NCBI RefSeq assembly: GCF_035083965.1
Contig: NC_089732.1
Location: 7,379,383-7,443,382 of the forward strand
Reading direction: 5' to 3'
Origin: Branchiostoma lanceolatum
Taxonomy: Eukaryota > Chordata > Leptocardii > Amphioxiformes > Branchiostomatidae
DNA length: 64,000 nucleotides
The notes below the pieces were generated by a model. It made no database searches. It saw only the letters and a program-made list of their open reading frames with translations, and had not been told where the DNA came from. Numbering within the stretch: position 1 is the stretch's first letter; each line of letters begins with the position of its first letter. Shown piece by piece: positions 12,401-21,847 of this stretch. A program made the translations under genes and the position numbers.

Positions 12401-15400
12401 GAAGAGACAAAAGTGACAAAATGTTTGAAAATGCTTGGACTATTAGTATAGTAATAGTACTTTGGCTTTCGAGTCGCAGTTCTGCATTTCTCATAGACAT
12501 TTATAATTATAAGTCCTTTGTGAATAGCTAGTTTGTAGAAGACAAGCACTCCTGGTATGTGACAATGTCTGTAAAAGTATCAACCTTAATGTCACTAAAC
12601 AGTCTGAAAGCTGGTATATTTTGCAGCAAAAATTGTTTTTGCAAATGAATGAAGAAGTCCATTCTGAAGTAAAGAAGTGGTGCAGCAAGTAAAATGTAAA
12701 ATGGCATGTGCCGTTTGGACTGGGCATGTGACACAAAATGGTTGAGATATCGAAGTTTCCTTTTACCCAAAAAAGCTCTTCTTCTTACATGCCAGCACTT
12801 CAGTAATCCTTCTCCTACATGTACCTTCCCCCTGAGCTTTATACATGTAGGTAGGAATGTAGCAGAAGGATTGACACATTGGGAGGTAGGAAGAAGAACT
12901 TGGTTTGGGTGCAAGAAAAACTCCAATATCTTGTAATCTACCAGTCTGATGAACGTATTCAGCAAAGTGGTTGAGAGCCCAGAGAAAACAGAGAAGAATC
13001 TAACTGTGTTTCTGTTAAGAATCCAGAGAAATGGAGAAGAATCTAACTGTGTTTCTGTACTTGCAGCGCCTCCGCTGCTGCGCAAGCTGTCAGCTACGAC
13101 CTTCCTCCTCCTCGTGCTTCCAGCTTCCGCTCCTGTCCCTCCCCGCTTTCCTCTGTGTATTGTAGCTCTCTGCGTCCGCGCTCCCTGCCCTTCTATCCCC
13201 ACTACAGGTACAGTCACTCCGCTGGGCATGGGCAAACCGTCCGTCCTGCTGTATCCATGTGCTGGGCACAGACATACTATCAACTAGAGGCATCCAGTTC
13301 TGAACTGCCGCTGTTGAAGTACAGTATTGAGAAATATTTATGTGTGGAAAGGTCTCATCAATGATCATGATGATCTACCAAGTAATTGTTTGAACAATTT
13401 AGAAACTGCCACGAAAAGATCATGTGAAAGAACTATGACAATGGTGCAGTTACAATGTAGTGTACATATAACAGTGGAAGGCGGTTCAGCACTCTGGATG
13501 TCTTTAGTTAAGAACTTACAATCTCTTGACTGTCTCTGTGGCCATATGGCTCAACCTGTTCTGTCTTGGCTCCAGTCCTGCTTAGTTAATGTGAAGCCTT
13601 TAAATGATTAACTTCACAGAGTTCTACTTGCTTTGACCATGGTCAGTGTGCAGGCTGTTCCTATTGTTTGCCTTGTGAAGAAACATAAAACATTGTGAAC
13701 TTGCTAGAAAAAACAACCTTTTCATAATGATACCTCGTTGAAAATTTGATTCCTGTTTGGAATTGCCTTTCTGATGCAGGCATTCTTTCCTTCTTTTAAA
13801 ATGTTGGGGTAATATTACATTTACCTACGTCTACTCGCTTTCAAATAAAAAGAAGTTTCAATGATTGTGTTCTTTATCAAAAGTTACCAACCTTCTGAAA
13901 GATCTAGAAACCGCTTGTGGCTAATGTCTACAGATTTGAATAATCTCCTTATGAGAGAGTTTAGCCCTAGTCATTTATCCTAAAGGCAAAATTGTAAGTT
14001 TTTTGCCGGACTCAAATAATGTAACTGTCAGAAACTAAGAAGCAGAGGCAGTTTATCTCTAGCCTTCAGCACAGCGGGTTCACCAGGACTGATGGGACTG
14101 ATACTAAGATTATCATTTCATTGTCATGACAAAGTTCATTTCATGGTAATTAACACTGCTGCTGTTTTTAATGCTGTACATGTCTACTCCACCGATCCTA
14201 GTGATGTCATCACACAATATTAACCTCTGTTACATGTAATTATTCACTGCATAACATGTACTGTACCTTGGTTCCTTCTTAACATTCAATCATTTAACCA
14301 TTTTTAAAAACCTTTTTGCTCCCAACCAGGCAACTTTCCATCTGTTCCCAAATGTCCTTGTTTTCAATGTCTTCATGATGGACAATTTAGAACTGTAGCT
14401 ATCTAATTTGAACTATTAAGTTTATTTCGTAGCTTGATGACCCATCCTTCAGTCACTCATTTCTTCCATCATTCTTGTCACTTTTGTCTCCTCTACCACT
14501 CGTGTTCATTCCTTGCATGTTTCTTAGAGACATGTCTTGTAGCTTAGACGACTTGAGGAAAGTCTGAAATAATCTCCACAATGTGCAATTAGCTTTGTTA
14601 TAGGAGATGATCATGTAGATACATCCATGCATTGACTCTGCACGGTAGATTCTTTCACCATCACCCCTCTCTATCTGGGGTTGAGTTTGATAAGTGCATA
14701 TATCAATCAGGGTTCATACAAAAGGACGCAAAATTTGAATGCAAAAATGTTGCAACACTTTATGGAAAAAAGTTGGACCATTATCCTATGTAGTTTTACA
14801 ACATAATGTTGTATAGACACATGAACTATTTTGCTAATGTTACTACAGTAACTGCATTTTAAGTCTTGAAAAATCACAAGGTACTTTTGGAAGTTTAATA
14901 ATATTACACAGAAAGTCATTCCACAGATGTCGGTTTAGAGTCTGAATCCATGTTGTATGAACCCTGCTGTTGACTCCACAGAAGTTAACCATGTTTCCAT
15001 GTTGTTCTCTCTGTGTGCGTACCCACCAGGGAGGAAGAAGACACACCTTCCAAACTCCCGTCTGAGTAATCGCCACTCTTCTATTCCAACTGCTTTCTTC
15101 TGTGTACCACAGGGCTCAGTTTTGGTCTCAACGTGTAGGAGGGGCATGTGTTAGTCCCTTTTCAAAATCTATTCAGTTTCTGCTAGAGGCAAAGGTCATG
15201 AAAATTACCTGAAGCTCTGTGATCACTTTTGATGTGTATAACCAAGGAGGTTAACCTCCTTGGTATAACTTTGTGAAATTGCTTGTAAGCTTTGCATTCA
15301 TAATATCTTCCAAAGAATCAAAAATAGTCATTGTGAAATGTTGTTTTTTGATTGATTCTTTCCAAGCGACCTTTCTAAGCGACCTATGAACTATCAATTT

Positions 15401-18400
15401 GTAAGTCTAAATTGAGCCCTGTGTCTAATACAACATTCTTAATATCAACAACCAACAATGCATTCCTTGTTGTACAGCAATTGTGTGAAAATCTCATTTT
15501 CTCTTGTGCTTCTCTCTTCAAACACAATTCTTCATTAACAACAAACAAAACCTCTGTTGTGGTAGATGTATCACATAAAAAACCTAGATAGTGTCTGTGT
15601 TTTCAAAACCTCAGATACGTTCTAATTTCTTATTCTGTACTGATGTGTACAGTTTACCCTTGTTTTTTTCTTACTGTTGTGGTGGACTTTGTTAACACAG
15701 AACTGTGTAAGGAGACTGACTGAACAACAGAGGTTTTATCTTGTCATTTCTATCTTTCTTCCTTCTTCACTCCTTCTGTCCGTCCGCCCTGTAACTGTCT
15801 CTCACTTCCACCATGACAGGAAGGCGGAAAAGGCAGCGTCTGAAACGCCTGTTCCCAAGTTTGCCACCAGTAACGGAGGGTACAGTACCGTCCTCTTCCC
15901 ACTTCTGCTCTTTTGTTCCTCACTTCTTCATCTGTAAAATTTGAATATTCCACCTTTGCACTTCAGAATTGGGTAAAGGGTTTCATTTGTCAGCTATCAC
16001 AGTTTTCTTTAAATTTTTAGATGCTTCACAAATTTAAGACAGTTAAATCACTGAATTGCTCTATGAAAGGTAAACTGCTATTGGTGCCTTAAAGTTAAGA
16101 TAAAATTACTATTAGCTGCTGCAGTAAGGCAATGAGAGACATTAAACACTTGAATGATCTTTTATGGTGTTGTTTCATTTTAAATGAGACGTCATGTTCA
16201 TCTTCATGGCTTTTTGTTGCTCCTGTAGGGGTGGCCTTCCTCCATGTAACACCTTCAATTCTATACGGTCTGTTCTGAGTCTTTTCTGTGCTCCCCTTGT
16301 GGGGGATGTCTGCTGTGCTGTGTTTCACCATAATAACCACATTACTTCAAGCATGTCTTCTTCTATAAACTGTCAATCATTTCATTCAACAACTACATGT
16401 ACCATTTAGTTGTTCTTCATTTCAGTAACCCAAAAGTATCTTTGTTTGAAGTTTGCCACTGGTGTGGTTTTTGCGTTTTGGTTTTTGAGTTCAGCTTGGT
16501 TTATTGAGTTGTTTTCCGCATGTTGAATCTGGATTCCTTTGCCTGTGATTTGTCTCTTGATGGTATCCCTCCTTGGCTTTAAGTTTTTATCTTGGAGGCT
16601 GACCACCGAACTTTGGGCATCTTTTTTTAACACTTAAGGTTATATGTTACCAGCTAAGCATCTTTTGCTGAGGCTTGTGTATCTGTTAAGCAGCTTTTGT
16701 GATGATTTCTTTTATGCTTGATGTGGACTGTCATTAGAAGTACTTTAAGTTTTGTTGATGATTAAGTATTTCATGTATGCATTGATTATTTTGCTTAGAT
16801 CTAAGACATTTCTTTTGGCTGAAAACTCCTTTTGGTGAAACAAAGTGACAGCAGGGATGTTATCCGTTTTTTCATCAAAGAGAGACTCAAGTAATCTCAC
16901 AAGTAAAATCCCTGCTATCTTGAGCATTTGCTCAGTTTCATTTGGTACAAGAAATAATGGCTGTGTCATGAACAACTTGAAGTAGAATAGAAATTTAAGT
17001 TGAAGTTATTGGAAGGGACGGACCCAAAATTATACAATGTGAAAGATCAAAACCAGGCCAAAGACATACTTTTCAAGTTTTCATACTTTTCAAGTTTCCT
17101 TGTGTTTTAGAGGTGAAAAGAATTTTGTAAACAGAATGTCATCTATACATGACACAGAATCCCAGTCTCAGAGTAGAGTCAGTTCAGTCTACACTCCTGT
17201 GTATACTAAAGGCTGTGTGAATTTTCTTCCCCCAGTGGTCCGTCCCCCGCTCCCCTCCCCGATGAGCTGATGCTGGACAAGCTGCCTGCGAACCCCATGT
17301 ACCACCGGTCCGCCCCCACCCTCATGAATCCCAAACTGGAGAAACTGGAGTACCCCAGGAACGACATCGTCTTCATACGCGACCTGGGGGAGGGCGCATT
17401 CGGCAGGGTATTCCAGGTCAGTATCATAATCATACATTGTCTGTTTTATATGTAATAAACTATGTAGACAATGGTGTAGTGATCTAAATCATTAACTCTA
17501 AGGCACAGTTACAAGAGGTTAAAGTTTACTGCCTTGAATATGTCAATGAAATGGAAAAAAAAGGAAAAGTGCACAACATACATATGGTTGCAGTTTTATA
17601 AGTTTGGGAGAAAATATCACATACAGTTTCCCAATCTTCACAGTAACATTATGTGATCTTCTTGAATGTTTTGCATGAGACCTTTGGTTTAACCCTTTTA
17701 ACCCCGGCTATAATCTCTCGCAGGCCAAGTGTCTGAACAAGAACTATCATTTCTCGCAGGCCAAAGCTCCGGGAATCGTGCCCGGAGAGGACCACATCAT
17801 GGTCGCCGTGAAAATGCTGAAGGACGAGGCCAGTTTGGACATGCAGCGGGACTTTGAGCACGAGGCTCTGCTCATGTCGGAGTTTGATCACCCGAACATT
17901 GTGAAACTGCTTGGCGTGTGCGCGGTGGGCCGGCCGCTGTGCCTACTGTTCGAATACATGGGTCACGGGGACCTGAACGAGTTCCTGCGGTTGTCCAGCT
18001 CCAGCCAGTACTTGATCCGGCGGGAGGGCAGGACTACGGCCACCCTGCCAAAACTCGACAACATCGATCAGCTTCACGTCGCCAAACAGGTCGCCTCCGG
18101 GATGAAATACCTGGAGAGGAAGAACTTCGTACATCGCGACCTTGCCACACGGAACTGTCTGGTTGGGGAAGGATTAACGGTCAAAATCGCGGACTTCGGA
18201 CTCGCACGACAGATGTATTCCTCGGATTACTACAAGGCCGATGAAAACGACGCGGTGCCGATCAGATGGATGCCGCCGGAGTCGATACTGTACAACAAGT
18301 ACACGACAGAGTCGGACGTGTGGGCGTACGGCGTGGTCCTGTGGGAGGTCTACTCCTTCGCTCTACAGCCCTACTATGGCATGACACACGAGGAGGTCAT

Positions 18401-19322
18401 CAGGTAGGGTCCACAGCAACAATTTTTGTGGTTTTTGATATGGCTTTTTCCCAAAAGCTTCATTACGTACTGTAAATACAGAAATGTTCACGGTATTAAA
18501 TTTTGCAGTAAAAGAGAAAAAAAGAGTGTTTGTGGTGGGTTTGAGTTTACGTTTGAAACAGTGCTACAGTCACACAACGGAACAGCTTCTCACGGTGGTT
18601 TAAGTTCACGGTAAAGAGTTCATCGAGAAAACTGCAAACATAAAACCACTGCAAACATTTCTGCATTTACAGTATCATGACTTAAAACAGTCCATTTTGT
18701 CTCCTGTGGCCTTGCTACTTGCGTGGCTGTCTCCTGTCATACTTATTATGCTACACTGTATAGTTGTACCCCCTTGAACTTTGTGTATTACACTACAATA
18801 TAATGAATGATTTCACCCTGTTGAACTTACTACACCACAATGCATAGTTTTACCCCCTTGAACTTTGTGTATAACACCACATTGTACTAGCCCACAGCTG
18901 CCCACCCCTGTGTCGGGGAACCTCACAGCAGTATAATCAAATACTGGATACTAGAACTGCTACTACTATCACAATACATGGTCGTACCCCATTGAACTTA
19001 TTACACCATATGGAATGGTTGGTTGCACCCTCTTGAACTTATTACACTGCAATACAAGCTTGTACCTTGTTGAGCTTATTACAGTCATTACCCTTCTAAC
19101 TTTGGGCCTTATTTTACTCCCTCCTGTCACCACAGATACGTCCGTGACGGGAACGTGCTGTCACAGCCAGACACCTGTCCGCACGAGGTCTACCAGCTCA
19201 TGAGGAGATGCTGGTCTAAGGTTCCGTCCAACCGTCCGTCCTTCGCTACCATCTACAAGGCGCTGTGCACGATCTTCGACGAATACGTCAACAGAGCTAC
19301 CATGGTGACCAACGTTACGTGA
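465..19322 (+). CDS. MUSK: MuSK-type receptor tyrosine kinase, 5' end outside window
   Basis: Muscle-specific-kinase-like receptor, a plasma-membrane tyrosine kinase that organises the neuromuscular synapse in vertebrates. Exons read: 465-619, 2439-2702, 3323-3498, 3962-3985, 5787-5875, 6266-6425, 10914-11090, 11744-11927, 13067-13207, 15820-15879, 17236-17416, 17760-18403, 19136-19322. All junction phases agree and give 813 residues plus stop. Domains in local residues: end of an Ig fold (YTCEARNQ) 1-52; Frizzled-type cysteine-rich domain about 53-205; kringle 207-289; Pro/Ser/Thr linker 290-348; transmembrane helix 376-399; juxtamembrane NPMYHR with Tyr499; kinase about 515-805 with [21 protein letters not shown] and activation loop YSSDYYK. 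Closeness to MuSK rather than ROR rests on the [16 protein letters not shown] and NPMY stretches. Kinases of the ROR family share the Ig-Fz-kringle layout and are the main alternative. The signal peptide and earlier Ig domains must lie upstream. Confidence 0.93.
620..2438 (+). other. MuSK intron between Ig and Frizzled exons
   Basis: AT-rich intron with no supported gene. Its only clear structure is the inverted repeat element at about 1909-2330, next to the acceptor of the Frizzled-domain exon. Confidence 0.7.
1909..2330. repeat. Dispersed inverted-repeat element, copy 1
   Basis: Starts near TTGATTTGATTGTATGGATG and ends with its inverted relative CATCCATATCATCAAATCAA, so the ends are diverged terminal inverted repeats. 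The right 230 bases match, in opposite orientation, the stretch 63082-63305 at the other end of the window. This marks it as a dispersed family, not MuSK coding sequence, even though an open frame runs from it into the Frizzled exon. No target duplication was resolved. Confidence 0.6.
3986..5786 (+). other. MuSK intron between CRD and kringle exons
   Basis: Intron without a recognised gene. A more GC-rich stretch at about 4860-5340 carries open frames on both strands, but they show no domain, no consistent splice context and no codon pattern like the neighbouring exons. Confidence 0.6.
6640..6740. repeat. Short inverted-repeat element (MITE-like), family A
   Basis: About 100 bases with arms starting TGCGCCAAATAGCAGTTACT and ending with the reverse complement AGTAACTGCTATTTGGCGCA. 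The internal motif CTCAAGCAACTGGATAAGAT is shared with 24751-25008 and, more weakly, 25456-25580. Flanking DNA (GATGAAGGTTAGAC) is also shared, so the full unit is probably longer. Lies in a MuSK intron. Confidence 0.75.
7699..8594 (+). CDS. Alternative last exon of MuSK, or a nested single-exon membrane protein gene
   Basis: A long open frame in the intron after the kringle exon. A polypyrimidine tract ends in AG at 7698, and the frame continues the phase-1 kringle exon exactly (g + AC gives Asp). Read this way it adds 298 residues: an acidic Trp/Tyr-rich start, two GTPPTQ repeats, a glutamate-rich segment, a long Glu/Lys/Leu heptad-like helix (about 8158-8379, likely coiled coil), a Gly/Thr/Gln low-complexity stretch and a hydrophobic tail [16 protein letters not shown] (8544-8591) directly before TGA. 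The tail could be a short membrane anchor or a GPI-attachment signal. A phase-1 donor at 7783 (TG|GTAAGG) would instead make 7699-7782 an 84-base cassette exon that splices in frame to 10914. A third reading starts at the ATG at 7617, where the pyrimidine tract itself encodes a signal-peptide-like leader. No known domain is recognised. Confidence 0.6.
8595..10913 (+). other. MuSK intron and possible 3' UTR of the alternative last exon
   Basis: AT-rich, no gene seen. AATAAA at 10259-10264 is a candidate polyadenylation signal for a transcript ending through 7699-8594, implying a long 3' UTR. The end of the stretch is a strong pyrimidine tract feeding the acceptor at 10913. Confidence 0.5.
12991..13066 (+). 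repeat. Short tandem duplication before a MuSK acceptor
   Basis: The 25-base string beginning GAGAAGAATCTAAC occurs at 12991 and again at 13034, a period of 43 bases. The second copy runs into the acceptor of the exon at 13067. It looks like a recent local duplication in the intron and leaves the coding sequence unchanged. Confidence 0.7.
13208..15819 (+). other. MuSK intron, juxtamembrane region
   Basis: Intron of 2.6 kb with no supported gene. It holds the 24-base perfect palindrome at 15241-15264. Open frames here are short and lack any recognisable domain. Confidence 0.6.
15241..15264. repeat. Perfect palindrome built on CCAAGGAGGTTAA
   Basis: ACCAAGGAGGTT followed directly by AACCTCCTTGGT, with no loop. 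A relative with a short AT spacer lies at 51217-51247, inside another gene. The shared GGAGGTTAA / TTAACCTCC halves suggest a tiny dispersed hairpin element. Confidence 0.75.
15880..17235 (+). other. MuSK intron before the kinase-proximal exon
   Basis: No gene supported. If the donor at 15880 (GG|GTACAG) is not used, the frame reads on for 19 codons to a stop at 15935-15937 with a hydrophobic end. That is probably intron read-through, not a designed exon. The rest is AT-rich and featureless apart from weak open frames. Confidence 0.5.
18470..18672. repeat. TA-flanked inverted-repeat element (MITE-like), family B, copy 1
   Basis: Ends are CTGTAAATACAGAAATGTT and its inverse AACATTTCTGCATTTACAG, directly flanked by TA on both sides, as expected for Tc1/mariner-type target duplication. 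The interior contains GGTGGGTTTGAGTTTACGTT and CACGGTGG. A close copy is at 41111-41311, and more distant members at 33714-33872, 44277-44466 and about 59675-59730. Lies in the last MuSK intron. Confidence 0.85.
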
Positions 19323-21847
19323 AGATTTCGCGTCAACACGTATATCCAATATTTGGACAAATCAGGAGCAAACTAACCATAGACAAAATAAGAGAGAAAG
19401 TGTAGTGATATCACTACAATGTAAGGATAGCAACTTTCTCTTGTACAATGACCTACAGGTACTAGGAATCTGATTGTAGAAATAGGAGAGGATATCTTGT
19501 ATACTTGAGCATTGAAGATGTTGCTGTATTTCTTTGGTTGTCTGAGACGCTGTGCTGAACTGAACTGATGCTGTGACAAAGTCTTGGAGCAGGATTCCGA
19601 ATAATAATCTACAATATGTACTTTCTTGCCAGTTGGACTGAATACCAACAGCAGCAGGAACAGGACTAAAAGAAAATTATGTTCATTGAACTCCTGCTGC
19701 TGATGAAGAGAAAGCTACAAATATTACCGGTTGCAAAGATAATGAAAAAACAATACAAAGATATACTGTTGTATTATTATTATGTAGCATGGTGACTAGC
19801 CTTGATTTTACAATGGGGACATGATATGCTAATGTTGGCAACTTATATTCCATTTTTCAATGCATTGAGTAACACTTTATTTAGCCAAGGTTGTCAACCA
19901 TTTTTGCTGATCTGTTCAGAGGCATCTAAACACAAGTAATGTTATAACAGCAATTTGAAATGTTCACACAGCAATATTATGATTATTATGATCTTCTTCA
20001 TAATCAATCGTTTTTCTGAATCGGCCCAGAGGTAAAAACACACATCTTTGTTGCTCGACATGTGACATTTTGTAATCCATTCAATTGAATTGGGATGTAA
20101 AGTTGAAACTAATCATGTAAATACAACACTGGTACAAGAGGAGCAAGAGAAGCTTCGTTTTGAAAGTGCAAGTATCAAAATGAATGGTAAAAGGCAAACT
20201 ACTGTACATGTAGGAAAACTATTGTTGGGAACAATCAAATATTGTTACAAGATAGAGGTTGTATGTTTAGAGTTGGTTGTAGATATTGATTAAATGGAGA
20301 AGTTTTCGTTTGGTACCATACATGTACAATGCATTGGGTTCAATTGTAAAAAAAAGAAAGATATGACATCTGAAACGTTTGGATGATAAAAAAAAAATTC
20401 AACACCCTTGGAATTCTCAGCATTTGTAAGAATGCTGAGACATTCACTGATGACTACATTCAATGTACATTATATGTGCATCTACATTTTCAGCAGTTTT
20501 GTTATTCCAGGCAGCCAATTTTATGACATTGAGAAAATCTAGTTTTGATTGTTACAGCTACATATAACCTTTTCCCTGCCTACATACATGTACGTAAGAT
20601 TACCATTTAATTTTGTAGAGTGAGAGGAAATCTATGGTGACCTTAACCAATCCATGAAAACAGCTGTGGCTGCTACAAAGCTCTTGAAATACCCAGTTTC
20701 TAATGATTTAGCATTACTTTCTCCGATTAATACCTATATTACATTTCTGTAGACTTGTAATTCTACATTTTGAACCAAAAATTTTGGAATTGTCATATAG
20801 TTTTTCACTGTACAATGCCTAACTTTGGAAATAGGTTGGTACTTTGTAGAAACCCATTTTGTAGCAATTTGTTAGGTTTACCTGTTTTTTGGTGCTTGAA
20901 AGTCACTGACTATAAAACCTAGCACCAAAGACACGAGAGCCAGCTAAAGTTTGCTTGCAGATTGTCAAATATGATACAGTTAAGTTGATTTATCCTTATG
21001 ACATTTTCGATGAAAGATGTTCAAGTTGATGTCCAAAAAGTGTTTGTTACATTTACTGTTAAAGCAACTTTCTATTGTACAGAGTCTACAGACCAATGTA
21101 AATAGATTCAATCTTGTAAATTACTTTGAATATATCTCATGTACATTCATTGAAGTACTGTAATTAAAAGGATATGAAGGTTTTTCAGTCTGTTTCTTTG
21201 GAGGAATAGTTTTAGCTGAAATCACCGCCTACTATTTCATAGTACTAACCAACCCACACCAACCAGTATCATTGAATTATTAGTTGCGAACAGATCCGAT
21301 ACTCGACAGTTGTGAAGTGCCCCTAAAAATGCCCCGACTGAAAGTATTATTAATACAGAAACACTTGTATAGGTTCAACACCGATAGACATTCAGTAGTT
21401 CAATAGCGCCCCATGACGGCGAAAAATATTATTGCAGCAACAAGTGTGCAGCTTACTGCAATTATGAAACAAACCGCTAGAGGTCCCCATTGCCACGTGC
21501 ACAAACTTTCTCCTGGCTGATCTGACATGCTGCCGATGCATGCTTTTAACCAATGAGGTATAGAAACTCATTGATTTTAACGTGTGGATGAAATATTTGA
21601 GAACGATAAATATAAATGCAGATTACAAAACGATGGTGCGGAGACCGACTGCACGTTTGCAGTTCCTCTCAGGTTTGCAGCGTGTCCAGTCAAACCGAAG
21701 CCTGGATATTACCATATAGCTAGCTGGTAAACGTTACCGGTGTGCTTATGTTGACAGCCACACTCCATAGAGTAAAGCAAGTCTACCCGTGTATAGTCGA
21801 GTCCTTTGCTACACCGTATTCTGAAACAAGACATCATATCTCTGCTT
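19323..21847 (+). other. MuSK 3' UTR and intergenic DNA
   Basis: Sequence after the MuSK stop. AT-rich, no gene recognised. ATTAAA at 21163-21168 is a possible variant polyadenylation signal, but without transcript data the 3' end cannot be placed. Confidence 0.5.

Noticed and set aside
465-19322. Identification as ROR1/ROR2
   Set aside because: The domain order fits both, but the kinase and juxtamembrane motifs ([20 protein letters not shown]) match MuSK far better. A tree would settle it.
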